Source: Oscillospiraceae bacterium
GTDB lineage: Bacteria; Bacillota; Clostridia; Oscillospirales; Acutalibacteraceae
Length of the DNA stretch: 64,000 nucleotides
Reading direction: 5' to 3'
NCBI GenBank assembly: GCA_009779995.1
Contig: WRDW01000004.1
Span: forward strand, 1 to 64,000
In this document: one piece after another, positions 1-9,760 of the stretch
Position numbering within the stretch: position 1 is the first letter of the stretch
Layout of the letters: each line of letters begins with the position of its first letter
Translations under genes and position numbers: made by a program
The notes under the pieces: generated by a model
What the model was told of the DNA's origin: nothing
What the model saw: the letters and a program-made list of their open reading frames with translations, nothing else
The model's database searches: none

Positions 1-99
1 ACCAACCGCAACGCTACACAACGCGGTGTCGACTGGCAGTTCTCTACCCAAGACGCTCGAACTAAACTCAAACACCTTTATCCAATTGTCAAGTATTAG
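1..99 (+). mobile_element. IS630-family transposase, C-terminal end only (gene runs off the left edge)
   Basis: Frame 1 reads TNRNATQRGVDWQFSTQDARTKLKHLYPIVKY*, matching the typical IS630 transposase C-terminus (RN..... DWQF(S/T)TxDAR.KLK.LYP). Not in the ORF track because it lacks a start in the window. Confidence 0.75.
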
Positions 100-159
100 C
101 GCGGACATGGTAGTAGGGGCGGCCAGCAGGCCGCCCGCTACTTTGCAAACAAGCTTAAG

Positions 160-1845
160 CTACCTTACATAAACCTCGGTTCCGGCATTGGCAGAGTCTA
201 TTTTTACAGCCACCCACAGAATCCCGCCCTCAAAGCAATACCCGCGGTCCATAGCCTTCAGTTTTGCCAGGGAGTCCGCCTTTTTCAGAGCCTCATCCCC
301 AAGCCATACCTCCTTCGGCTCCGCCGCACCATATACGCGCCACAGCAGCGGGCGATATGAAGCGGAGCTTTCAAGCAGAAGAAGATCGTCGGTCTTGGTG
401 TAAGATAGCGTAGAACCCTTCCTGCCGTCCTCGTAAAGGCCGAAGGACTGTGAACCCTTCACGGGATACACATGCACCGTAGTAAAGTCATTCTCAATAT
501 CCAAGCTTTCCGGCCCCATGGGTATGATCGCCCCCTTGCGTATGAACGCCGGGAACTCGTCCATGGGGAATTCGAGCGTCTGGATGCCGGAGTAAACTTT
601 GCTCTCGTCGAACATGTAAATCCACTCGCCCGCCGGGAAAATAATCTTGCGCTCGTTGCCCTCCTCCACGATGGGGGCCACGAAGATGTCGTCGCCCAGC
701 ATGTACTGGTAGTAGCCGAAGGCGGGGCGCATGGTGGGCTGGCGCAGCTCGTAGGAGTAGGCCACCTGGCTCTGGATATAGGGGATGAGCCGGTAATGCA
801 GCTTGGTGAATTGCCGGTAGACATCCACGGTTTCCTCGTCATACAGCCAGGGGCGGTGGTAGACGCCCCCGCCGCCGTTGAGCATAACGGGGCTGAAAGC
901 GCCCAGCTGCGTCCAGCGGATGAAAATATCCTTCACCGGCTCGCTGGGGCCGCGGAAGCCCCCGATCTCGGAGCCGTAGCTGGCGTAGTTGAACAGGGCC
1001 GAGGTGAACATCGTGTTCAGCGCCTGGCGTATGCCCCCCCAGTCGCTGTCCCGGTCGCCCGTCCAGCCGGAGAAATTGATGTCACGGGACATGAAACGCA
1101 GCGGCAGGCCCCAGCCGACGACGTCGTCCGTGGCCCGGGTCAGGATGACCCTGTCCGCGCCGTAGGATTTGGTGTAGTAATAAAAATGCTCGTATTGCAG
1201 CTTCTGGTATTGCTTCCAGCCGATCAGGCCGCCCTTGCCGTAGGCGGGGAGCATGAGCATGACATAGGGGTCCGCGCCGTCTAGCTTGAAGCCGTCGATG
1301 CCCATCTCCAGAACCTTGTCCAGCTGGCCCTCCCAGAATTCCACGGCCTCCGGGTTGGTGTAGTCGATCATGGAGCCGTTGCCGCCCCACCACTTGATCA
1401 CCTTGCCGTCGTTGAGGAAGTAGCCCTTGTCCTTGGCGTAGGCGTGGATTTCGCCCGCGCTCTCGTTGACCATGCAGGAGGACCACACCAGCAGCCTGAC
1501 ATCCCGGCCATGGAACTCCTCGACCAGCGTTTCCAGGTCATAGCGCTCCGGGTCCGCGATATAGGTGCCGACGTCGTTCAGCTCCCAGGGGCGGTCCAGG
1601 ATGACCGCGCCCACGGGGATGCCCCGGTCCAGGAAGCCGTACAGGAATTCCCTGACGGATTCGTCGTCGCCCTCGTTCTCGTAGATCCAGTGCTGGTGCG
1701 TCCAGGCGGGGTAGGGCAGGGGATCGAGGCTGGGGGGCGCGTTGCCGAGCGCGGCGGCCAGCCCGCCGCCGCCGAGCAGGGTGGTGCAGAAGACGATAAT
1801 TGCCGTAATCACGCGGGACAGGGGAAAAAAAATTGTGCCGATCAT
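160..1845 (-). CDS. Glycoside hydrolase family 31 (alpha-glucosidase/alpha-xylosidase-like), N-terminal hydrophobic segment
   Basis: 561 aa; GH31-type motif DGFKLDGADP and downstream FSGWTGDRDSDWGGIRQAL; N-terminal signal/anchor-like stretch. Confidence 0.85.
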   Translation of the reverse strand: MIGTIFFPLSRVITAIIVFCTTLLGGGGLAAALGNAPPSLDPLPYPAWTHQHWIYENEGDDESVREFLYGFLDRGIPVGAVILDRPWELNDVGTYIADPERYDLETLVEEFHGRDVRLLVWSSCMVNESAGEIHAYAKDKGYFLNDGKVIKWWGGNGSMIDYTNPEAVEFWEGQLDKVLEMGIDGFKLDGADPYVMLMLPAYGKGGLIGWKQYQKLQYEHFYYYTKSYGADRVILTRATDDVVGWGLPLRFMSRDINFSGWTGDRDSDWGGIRQALNTMFTSALFNYASYGSEIGGFRGPSEPVKDIFIRWTQLGAFSPVMLNGGGGVYHRPWLYDEETVDVYRQFTKLHYRLIPYIQSQVAYSYELRQPTMRPAFGYYQYMLGDDIFVAPIVEEGNERKIIFPAGEWIYMFDESKVYSGIQTLEFPMDEFPAFIRKGAIIPMGPESLDIENDFTTVHVYPVKGSQSFGLYEDGRKGSTLSYTKTDDLLLLESSASYRPLLWRVYGAAEPKEVWLGDEALKKADSLAKLKAMDRGYCFEGGILWVAVKIDSANAGTEVYVR

Positions 1846-1907
1846 GGGGTTCCTCCTTGTTTATTGCTGAATTATGAACATGGCCCCTATGGCCTTTGTG
1901 GAAAGCG

Positions 1908-2621
1908 TCAAAGCTTCCGGCATGTCAGAATCACGTTGCAGGAGCATTTTCTTATGAGAGGTATATATTTGAGAATGGCGTCATATTTCGCGAAAGCGGC
2001 GGCCCTGTTTTCGTCGTTGATGAGCGCGCTGAGGATGTGAAAATATTCTGTATTCAGTGTGGCGAATCCCGCCGCGCGCAATATGGAGCGTATGTAGCGC
2101 GGCAGATAGGCCCAGGCTCGGTCAGCGTAGCCGCTGTTGTTTGCATCGACGATTACGGCGTCCTTCCTGAACGCCCTGGTAAAGATATATTCCAGGCTTC
2201 CGCTTTGGTCATAGTCAAAGATGAAAAAACCGCCCGGCTTAATCACCCTCGCCAGTTCGAAAAGCGCCTTTTTGGCGTCGCAGTAATTAATCACAGAGCC
2301 CATGCAGATACAGCCGTCAAAGCTGTTGTCCGTATATGGCATTTCCTCTATCGACGCCTCGAGGGCGTGCTCCAGATGCGCGATATTTTTCCAGCAGATA
2401 TCCACGTGATAGTGCTCGCCGCCGATGCCGTAGGTGTTCCCGTCGGAGCCCGCGTTGAGTATTTTCGTCGTGTCCCGGATATCCAGCGGGGGTATTTCCC
2501 TATCCAGGTAGCCGCACAGGTACTTATGGGTATAGGTGAACCAGAGGTCCCATTCGGGCCACATGCAGGGCAAGTCGTCGTAGAGCTTTTTGACTTTGGC
2601 CAGATCAACACGCTCCTCCAC
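1908..2621 (-). CDS. Class I SAM-dependent methyltransferase
   Basis: SAM-MTase features (NAGSDGNTYGIGGEHYHVDI, DNSFDGCICMGSVINY, ARVIKPGGFFIFDYD). Start trimmed to a GTG at 2621 because the longer ORF overlaps speE out of frame. Confidence 0.75.
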   Translation of the reverse strand: MEERVDLAKVKKLYDDLPCMWPEWDLWFTYTHKYLCGYLDREIPPLDIRDTTKILNAGSDGNTYGIGGEHYHVDICWKNIAHLEHALEASIEEMPYTDNSFDGCICMGSVINYCDAKKALFELARVIKPGGFFIFDYDQSGSLEYIFTRAFRKDAVIVDANNSGYADRAWAYLPRYIRSILRAAGFATLNTEYFHILSALINDENRAAAFAKYDAILKYIPLIRKCSCNVILTCRKL

Positions 2622-2623
2622 CG

Positions 2624-3481
2624 TCAGTTCCCCTCCGCCTCTCGCAGCAGTTTTTTTACATAGTTTGGCAGCGCGAAGGCGCCGATGTGCAAGCCCGTGT
2701 TGTAGTAGCCGGTTTCCAGCCCCAGCGCGTCCCACTTTTCCGGCTCGAAGCCGCGCACGGGATGGTTTTTTTTCGATGCGAAGCTGAACAGCCAGTGCCC
2801 CGAGGGATAGGAGGGGATGTTGGCCTGGTATACCTCGTTGATGGGGAACACGGGCGCGAGCTCGCGGAAGGCCGCCTGCATAACCTGCGAATCCCACTCA
2901 TAGAAGGGGTTCTCGAACTGGTTGACCAGGATGCCGTCCTCCCGCAGCGCGCGGTAACAATCCTTATAGAACGCCCCGGCAAACAGTCCCTTCGCCGGCC
3001 CGATGGGGTCCGGGGAATCCACGATGATCAGGTCGTATTCGTCTTCTTTTTCGGCTACGAACGCGATCCCGTCCCGGTAGTGGATACGCACACGTTCGTC
3101 GTCCAGCCTGCAGGCGGTCTGGGGCAGGTATTCCCGGCAGACGGACACCACCATTTCGTCAATCTCCACCAGGTCGATCTGTTCGACCGTGGCGTAGCGG
3201 GTGAGCTCCCTCACGGTGCCGCCGTCCCCCCCGCCGACCACGAGCACCTTCCTGATGCCCGGGCGCACGGCCATGGGCACATGGACGATCATCTCGTGAT
3301 AGATGAATTCGTCCTTTTGTGTACACATGTTCCAGCCGTCGATGGTCAGCAGCCAGCCGTATTCCACGGTATCGAACACGTCAATCTGCTGGAATTCGCT
3401 CCGCCCGGAAAACAGGTGCCTCTTCACTCTCAGAGAAAAGCGGATGTCGTCCGTAGTCTCCTCGGTAAACCATAGTTCCAT
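2624..3481 (-). CDS. speE: Spermidine synthase
   Basis: 285 aa; MELWFTEETTDDIRFSLRVKRHLFSGRSEFQQIDVFDTVEYG, VVGGGDGGTVREL, YDLIIVDSPDPIGPA. Confidence 0.92.
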   Translation of the reverse strand: MELWFTEETTDDIRFSLRVKRHLFSGRSEFQQIDVFDTVEYGWLLTIDGWNMCTQKDEFIYHEMIVHVPMAVRPGIRKVLVVGGGDGGTVRELTRYATVEQIDLVEIDEMVVSVCREYLPQTACRLDDERVRIHYRDGIAFVAEKEDEYDLIIVDSPDPIGPAKGLFAGAFYKDCYRALREDGILVNQFENPFYEWDSQVMQAAFRELAPVFPINEVYQANIPSYPSGHWLFSFASKKNHPVRGFEPEKWDALGLETGYYNTGLHIGAFALPNYVKKLLREAEGN

Positions 3482-3572
3482 GTATCGTATTCCTTTCGTA
3501 GCTCAGGCAAAATTGACTCCCTGTCGTAGGGCTCGATCTCCACCGTTGACCAAAACGAGGAGACCTTGATGA

Positions 3573-4239
3573 TTACGCATTGCGAATTGGTTCAGCCAGG
3601 CTCTCCTTATACATGCCGGTGAAGTTTGTCAGCAGCAGGATCACGTACACGCCCCACATGGGGATGCTCTCGATGGCGCCGCCCTTCCCCACGAAGATCA
3701 GCAGGGCCAGCATCAGCGCCAGCATGGCCACGAAGAAGATGAAAGTTCCCAGGAATTTACGGCTCTTCTTGGCCAGGGAAAGCAGGCACATCCCCATGGC
3801 GATGGCGTAGAGGAAGGCGAAGAGCAGCGCGGTGGCCCAGTGCGCCGTGCGCTGCAGGCCGGGCTCCTCCGTGGAGCGGATGAAGACTGTGGAAATGATG
3901 CACAGCGTCCCCAGGGCCAGCAGGGCGTAACCGGCTTTGCTTTTGTAGCCGTAGCGGCGGTAGAGATACAGGACATTGAGCGTCAGCGCGATCGACTGGA
4001 ACACCCCCCAGCCGACGAAGAGCAGCGGGTAGGTCTTGCCGATGATGCTCGCGGTGGCCGTCATCGTCGGCTCGATCAGCACGCCGAACACCTGCACGCT
4101 ATGCAGCCCCTCGGTGTACAGGTCCTCCACGTACAGCGCGCCGTAGACGGTCATGTAAATCACGCCGAAGAGCAGCCAGAACAGGCAGAACCACTTGATT
4201 GCCCGCCAGCGCGAGCAGGGACGATTTCACTTTTTCCAT
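3573..4239 (-). pseudogene. Multi-helix membrane protein of unknown function, apparently frameshifted near its N-terminus
   Basis: 196-aa frame (VIYMTVYGALYVEDLYTEG...) has no good RBS, while MEKVKSSLLA at 4239 has a strong RBS (GGGGGTG) in a different frame; joining the frames at GCGC 4209-4212 gives MEKVKSSLLARWRAIKWFCLFWLLFGVIYMTVYG. Confidence 0.6.
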
Positions 4240-4363
4240 TGTTACACCCCCAAAAAGATAAATTATCGTATAGTAAGTATACCAGACCTTAGGGCCGATT
4301 GCAAGCTTTTTCGCTTGACAGACGCATTCCCCTATGCTACACTTATCGAAGGAGGTGCGGCAT

Positions 4364-5929
4364 ATGGCTAAAATGAAACCCGAGACCAAAGAAAAGATCA
4401 AATACGCGGTGCGCCACCCGGTGGTCTGGTGGCGGGGCGCGGACCTTCCAGAGGAGGACATACGGCCCTGGGAGGGCGGCATCCAGTTCTTCGGCGAGGC
4501 CCTCAAGGGCTTCATGGGCGGGTTCACGGGCATGCGCGGGCGGCTGTACGAGGGCAAGGCCGAGGGCAAAATCCCGCCCAACTGGCTGAGCGTGAAGAGC
4601 GTTGTCAACACCACGTGGGACGCGGTGAACGACCCCATGATCGGCTCGTACATGGACTACAGGCGGGCTTCCTCCAATACATATCGCCTGATTATGCGCA
4701 TCAACGCGACGCTCAGCCCGATTTTCACCTGCTTTTTGCTGCTCAATCTCGGCATCTCGCCCCTGACCCGGGTCATCATGTGGGGCGTTTTCGATTTCCT
4801 CTGGGATATCATGAGCACCGCCAACGGGGTATCTGATTCAAAGATATGGGCTGGCATCACGCCCCATACAAAACAGCGGGGCTATGTCCAGGTTTGCAAA
4901 ACCCTGGGTAACCAGATGTCCCAGGCCCTTTCGGCCATCTCTCTGCTGCTGCTGGGCCTGAAGGACGTGCTGAACCTCGACGACTACCGGGTGATGGTCT
5001 ACGGCGCGCTGCTGTTTGCCCCATTGACAATCTTCTGCCGCTGGCTGCCCTCCTTCGCAAAGCAGCGGGTGGATTTCACGCAGCAGGTGGCCGGGGAGGA
5101 CAATAAAGCAAACGGAACAGAGAAGCCCCCCACCTTCCGCGAGAGCTTCGCCGTGGTGCGCCACAACCGCTGGTTCATGATGAACACCATCCTGAATTTT
5201 GTCACCGTGCTCACCCCCTCCACCGACGGCATGTTTCTATATCGGTTTTTGCTGCCGCAGACGGGGATTTTTTCAAAGACGATGATAGGGGGCAAGCCTA
5301 TCAACGGCGAGATGATCCTCTTCATCAAGAATACCATTATGGGCAACCCGGGCACCTTTTTGCAGCCCTTCGCCCTGCAGGCCATCCGCAGGCTCGGCGG
5401 CGAGCTGAACTTCATCCGCTTCAAAAACGGGCTGGACCTCGTTTCGAATATCCTGAAATTCGTCATCGGCTACAAGACCTTCCCGCGCCTGATGGTCATG
5501 TTCACCATTGAGATGATTCAGGATATTTTCAACAAGTGGAGCCCCGTTGCGGGCAACCAGATCAACTACCAGATGCTGGACTACGTGGAGTGGAAGACCG
5601 GCCAGCGCAGCGAAGGCATGACCATGGCGGTGGATGGTATGTTCAGCAAGCTGATCACAAGAAACGCCGGGAGCATCATTGATAACGCAGTGCGGGATTG
5701 GTCCGATTACCAGGGCTGGGACATCCCCGTGGAGCAGCAGCCGACGCGCTTCCTGAATACCATCTGGCCGCTTATGTTCGTCGGCCCCATCATCGATGGC
5801 GCGCTCTGGCTGGGCGCCCGGCTCTGGTTCAAGTACCCCCACGACCCCAAAGAGGTGGAGGCCGACCTGGTGGAACGCCGCGCCCTGGCAGCAAAGCTCA
5901 AAGAGGAGATACAGCCACAGAATAAGTAA
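4364..5929 (+). CDS. GPH/MFS-type sugar transporter-like membrane protein
   Basis: ATG 4364 preceded by AAGGAGGTG; GPH-like signatures (AVNDPMIGSYMDYRR, multiple TM helices). Confidence 0.7.
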   Translation: MAKMKPETKEKIKYAVRHPVVWWRGADLPEEDIRPWEGGIQFFGEALKGFMGGFTGMRGRLYEGKAEGKIPPNWLSVKSVVNTTWDAVNDPMIGSYMDYRRASSNTYRLIMRINATLSPIFTCFLLLNLGISPLTRVIMWGVFDFLWDIMSTANGVSDSKIWAGITPHTKQRGYVQVCKTLGNQMSQALSAISLLLLGLKDVLNLDDYRVMVYGALLFAPLTIFCRWLPSFAKQRVDFTQQVAGEDNKANGTEKPPTFRESFAVVRHNRWFMMNTILNFVTVLTPSTDGMFLYRFLLPQTGIFSKTMIGGKPINGEMILFIKNTIMGNPGTFLQPFALQAIRRLGGELNFIRFKNGLDLVSNILKFVIGYKTFPRLMVMFTIEMIQDIFNKWSPVAGNQINYQMLDYVEWKTGQRSEGMTMAVDGMFSKLITRNAGSIIDNAVRDWSDYQGWDIPVEQQPTRFLNTIWPLMFVGPIIDGALWLGARLWFKYPHDPKEVEADLVERRALAAKLKEEIQPQNK

Positions 5930-5944
5930 TCGGCATAATGAATA

Positions 5945-5984
5945 CTCCTGATAGTACAGCTGTGATACTATCAGGAGGTTTTTT
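5945..5984 (+). terminator. 12-bp perfect hairpin followed by T6; right arm overlaps the Shine-Dalgarno of the next ORF
   Basis: CTCCTGATAGTA-cagctgtga-TACTATCAGGAG-G-TTTTTT-ATG; arms 5945-5956 and 5966-5977. Confidence 0.8.
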
Positions 5985-6293
5985 ATGCTCGGTATCGGCG
6001 CCTGGGAATTCCCGGTGAACGCCATGGGCTTCAGCGGCACGGTCCAGATCGGCATCACGGACAACGGCGGCAAATATGGCTTCGCCCTGCGCGTGCCGGG
6101 GCAGCAAATTCCCCCGGTGCGGATCACGCGCGTGGAGCGGCGCGGCGACACGCTGCGCATCTGCGCGCGCATACCGCAGCTTCCGAACAGAGACATCCCC
6201 GCCGCCATCACGTTCGGCGGGGACAGGGCCGTTGCCATGGTCACCGCGCCCTTTGTGGGCAGGGTTGTTCTCCACGGGCGGAGGATTGCGTAA
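5985..6293 (+). CDS. Small uncharacterised protein (102 aa)
   Basis: ATG with AGGAGG 6 nt upstream; coherent protein MLGIGAWEFPVNAMGFSGTVQIGITDNGGKYGF... Confidence 0.6.
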   Translation: MLGIGAWEFPVNAMGFSGTVQIGITDNGGKYGFALRVPGQQIPPVRITRVERRGDTLRICARIPQLPNRDIPAAITFGGDRAVAMVTAPFVGRVVLHGRRIA

Positions 6294-6304
6294 AAAGCGG
6301 GCAG

Positions 6305-7438
6305 TCAGCCGATTTCACGTATCCCCGGGGTGAGCGACGAGAGCTTTTTGCAGCCGTCCGCCGTCACCACGTAGATGTCCTCCACCCCGATCAGGGCGTT
6401 GTTGTAGTTTTCCCAGGTCTCGATTTCAAATACCATGTTCTCCTCGAAGGCCATGTCCGCACCGCCCACGGTGCCGAACATGTGGAAATCCTCCACCTGC
6501 AGGCCGATGCTGTGCCCGAGCAGGAAGGCCGAGCCGTAGGAGACGTTTTCGTCGTACCAGTCGTAGACAATCTCACCCAGCTCAATCATGTTGAGGCCCG
6601 GCCTGACGTTCTCCTCGCAGGCGCGCTGCAGCTGCACCAGGCCTTCCATGATGCCCTTGGCCTCCTGGTCGGCCTGGCCGACGACGGCGTGGATGTTCAA
6701 GTCCGATACGTAACCTTTATATACCAGCCCCAGGTCCAGCCGCACGATCTCGCCGCGCTGGAGTTTCCTGCCGGTGCCGGGGGCCTCGGGGTCGGAGCCC
6801 CCGAAGCGGATGGTGAAGTGGTTCCAATCGTCGGCGCCCGCTTTCAGCATCTCGTCCCTGGCGAATTGGATGAGCTCCAGGTCCGTGACGCCCTCCCGCA
6901 GGAAGCCGAGGCACTTGTCGAGCACTGCCTGCGTGATCTCCGCCGCGCGGGCCAGCCGGGCGAGCTCCTCCGCCGATTTCACCAGGCGCAGCTCGTTGAG
7001 CACATCGTCGCATCGCTGCACCTGCAAATCCAGATCGCTCTCGTTCAGGGCGTCCAGCACATAGACGGGCGCGTCGGTTTCGATTCCCACGCGCTTGCCC
7101 GCCAGGCCCCTGTCCTCCAGCTCCCCCGCGAGGGTGTCGGCCACCATGTCCTTCGAGAAGAGGGCCACGCTGTCGTCCGCCCAGCAGAAGGCCTCCACGC
7201 TCTCGGCCATGAAGGCCACCCAGTGGAACACGGTGACCGCGCCGCTGCGGTGGATCAGGCCGAAGTTGGGGTACTTGTTGCTCAGCGCCTCCAAAATCGG
7301 GTTGGCGGCGCTGTGCAGCATGGGCAGGCCCGTTGTGTACCACACGTTCAGGGGCGAGGTGACGAGCATGGCGTCCAGATCATATTTTTCCATCAATTTC
7401 GCGGCGCGCAGTTTGTTGTATCCTACGGGTGTTTGCAT
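6305..7438 (-). CDS. M24 family metallopeptidase (Xaa-Pro dipeptidase/creatinase-like)
   Basis: N-terminal creatinase-like domain plus M24 region (RGEIVRLDLGLVYKGYVSDLN, LLGHSIGLQVEDF, FEIETWENYNNALIGVEDIYVVT). Confidence 0.85.
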   Translation of the reverse strand: MQTPVGYNKLRAAKLMEKYDLDAMLVTSPLNVWYTTGLPMLHSAANPILEALSNKYPNFGLIHRSGAVTVFHWVAFMAESVEAFCWADDSVALFSKDMVADTLAGELEDRGLAGKRVGIETDAPVYVLDALNESDLDLQVQRCDDVLNELRLVKSAEELARLARAAEITQAVLDKCLGFLREGVTDLELIQFARDEMLKAGADDWNHFTIRFGGSDPEAPGTGRKLQRGEIVRLDLGLVYKGYVSDLNIHAVVGQADQEAKGIMEGLVQLQRACEENVRPGLNMIELGEIVYDWYDENVSYGSAFLLGHSIGLQVEDFHMFGTVGGADMAFEENMVFEIETWENYNNALIGVEDIYVVTADGCKKLSSLTPGIREIG

Positions 7439-7480
7439 GGGGAGCTCCTCCTTGGTTGTTTATATTGGTCGGATAGGCAA

Positions 7481-9691
7481 TTACGCCTTCGTGTTCATCT
7501 GCCGCTGCGCCATCACCAGGCCGTAGTAGATGCCCTTCTTCTCCAGCAGCTCGCGGTGGGTGCCCAGCTCCGCCACGCGGCCCTTGTCGATGACGGCCAG
7601 CTTGCTGGCGTGGCGCAGGGTGCTCAGGCGGTGGGCGATGGCGATGGTGGTGCGGTCCTTCACCAGGCGCTCCAGGGCCTGCTGTATCTTCGACTCGGTC
7701 TCGGGGTCCAGGGCGCTGGTGGCCTCGTCCAGGATCAGGATTTTCGGGTCGCGCAGCACGGCCCTGGCGATGGCCACGCGCTGGCGTTCGCCGCCGCTGA
7801 GGTTGTGGCCGTCCTCGCCCACCACGGTGTTGTAGCCGTCCGGCAGGGCGATGATGAACTCGTGGGCGTTGGCCAGCCGGGCCGCCCGGAAGATCTCCGC
7901 CGGTTCGGACTTCGGCTTGGCATAGGCGATGTTGTCGTAGATGCTGCCCGAGAACAGGAAGGTCTCCTGGAACACCACGCCTATGTTCTCGCGCAGCCAG
8001 GCGTAGTCGTAGTCGCGGATATCCCGCCCGCCGATGTTGATGCGGCCGATGTCGGTGTCATATAGCCGCAGCACCAGGTTGATGATGGTGGTCTTGCCCG
8101 CGCCGGAGTGCCCCACCAGGCCCAGCATCTCGCCGGGGGCGATGTCGAGGCACACGTCCTTGAGCACGGGCTCGTAGGCCTTGTAGCCGAATTGAACGCT
8201 GTCGAAGCAGACCGCGCCGTCTATGGGGTCGAACACGGGGTTTTCGGCCTGCGGGATGGTGGGCTCCTCGTCGATGATCTCGAAGAGCTTCACCAGGCTG
8301 GTGTTCACCTCGGCGAGCCACTGGGGGAAGTGCGCCAGCCAGCGCAGCGGCTCGTTCATGAAGCCCGCGAACAGGGTGAACTGCAGCAGCATCCCCGCGC
8401 TGATCTCCTGGTGCAGCACCATGCGCCCGCCGAAGAAGAGCATCAGCATCTCGCCCAGCAGCAGGGAGAGCCTTGTCAGCGGGTTGACGTAGGACCAGAA
8501 GCGCTCGTTGCGGGTGCAGACCCTGGCAAGGTTTTGGCTTGCCGCCGAAAATTTCTCGATTTCGCGCTCCTCCGCGCCGAAGGTCTTCACCACCCGTATG
8601 CCTTTGATAATATCGCGCAGCACGTGGCGCTCCCGGCTGGAGCAGACCCACTGCTTCTCGTACATGGAATACATGCGCAGCCAGAACTGCCGCATGAGGA
8701 ACAGCGTGAGCGGCACGGGAATCACCACGAAGCAGGCCAGTTTCCAGTTGGTGGCGAACAGGATCACCGCCACCGCCGTGAGCAGGATGAGCTTTTCCAC
8801 GGCGGCGCGGCCCATGCCGTTGACGAAGTCCTTGACCATCTCGGTGTCCTGGGTCACGCGCTTCATCAGGTCGCCCGCGGTGCGCCGCTGCATGGAGGCC
8901 ACGGATAAGTTCTGCACCTTGTCGTAGACGATGCAGCGCAGCCTGTCGGTGAAGTAGCTGCCCGATTTGCGCACGGTGAGGCTGCTCACCGCCAGAAAGG
9001 CCTGCCCGAGGGCGAAGCTCAGCGCGATGGCCGCGCCGAGCATCCACAGCGCCCGCTCGGGCGTCCAGCCGTAGGGGAAAACGGCCGCGCCGCCGCGTAT
9101 GGCCTCCAGGGCCTCCGTGCTGAACACGTTGTCCATCAGCCAGCGCTGCAGCATGGGGGCCACCACCTGGAAGGCGTTGCAGATCACCATGCACACGCCC
9201 GCGATGATGATCAGCGCGCGGTATTCGCCGGCCATTTTCCAGGCCCGCCGCCACAGCTGCTTCTTATCCGCGCAGAACAGGCAGGTGCTCATGCCGGGCA
9301 GGTAGTTGCGCCCGCAGAGGGGGCAGTGGTGCAGCTCGTCCTCGCTCCACTGCAGGGCCTCGCCGTCCTTCAGCCAGTGGTTCACCGCCTTGCAGAACTC
9401 GCCCACGTCGCTGACGCAGCTCATGGAGAAGCGGCACACGTGGACGTTCTCGCTCTCGGGCAAATTTGCCGGGGCCCCCGGCGGATCCGCGGATTCGTCG
9501 GTGCGCAGGCACATCTCCAGCCTGCCGCAGCCGATGTCGGTGCGCTGCTTGAGCTCGGCCACGCCCTCCAGCGCGTGCTCGAAGACGGTTTTGCCGTCCA
9601 CGGCCGCGCTGAGCGTGCCCTCCTCCCAGCGCAGCTCCCCCCGGCAGTACGCTCCGGCGGGGGACAGGTCATAGGGTACTGTGATTCTCAT
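7481..9691 (-). CDS. ABC exporter (TMD-NBD fusion) with N-terminal PH-like region and zinc ribbon
   Basis: Walker A GHSGAGKTT, signature LSGGERQRVAIARA, Walker B ILILDEATSALD; N-terminal HHCPLCGRNYLPGMSTCLFC. Start set to MRITVPYDL (9691) with GAAGGAG RBS. Confidence 0.88.
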   Translation of the reverse strand: MRITVPYDLSPAGAYCRGELRWEEGTLSAAVDGKTVFEHALEGVAELKQRTDIGCGRLEMCLRTDESADPPGAPANLPESENVHVCRFSMSCVSDVGEFCKAVNHWLKDGEALQWSEDELHHCPLCGRNYLPGMSTCLFCADKKQLWRRAWKMAGEYRALIIIAGVCMVICNAFQVVAPMLQRWLMDNVFSTEALEAIRGGAAVFPYGWTPERALWMLGAAIALSFALGQAFLAVSSLTVRKSGSYFTDRLRCIVYDKVQNLSVASMQRRTAGDLMKRVTQDTEMVKDFVNGMGRAAVEKLILLTAVAVILFATNWKLACFVVIPVPLTLFLMRQFWLRMYSMYEKQWVCSSRERHVLRDIIKGIRVVKTFGAEEREIEKFSAASQNLARVCTRNERFWSYVNPLTRLSLLLGEMLMLFFGGRMVLHQEISAGMLLQFTLFAGFMNEPLRWLAHFPQWLAEVNTSLVKLFEIIDEEPTIPQAENPVFDPIDGAVCFDSVQFGYKAYEPVLKDVCLDIAPGEMLGLVGHSGAGKTTIINLVLRLYDTDIGRINIGGRDIRDYDYAWLRENIGVVFQETFLFSGSIYDNIAYAKPKSEPAEIFRAARLANAHEFIIALPDGYNTVVGEDGHNLSGGERQRVAIARAVLRDPKILILDEATSALDPETESKIQQALERLVKDRTTIAIAHRLSTLRHASKLAVIDKGRVAELGTHRELLEKKGIYYGLVMAQRQMNTKA

Positions 9692-9760
9692 AAACTCTCC
9701 TTCAGCAGAGTCTGTCGGATTTTTTTCTTGGAGGGCCCAAGGGCCCTCCAAACCACCCAA

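Noticed and set aside
6482-8065. 527-aa plus-strand ORF opposite the M24 peptidase and ABC exporter
   Set aside because: Shadow ORF spanning two well-supported minus-strand genes; no recognisable domain.
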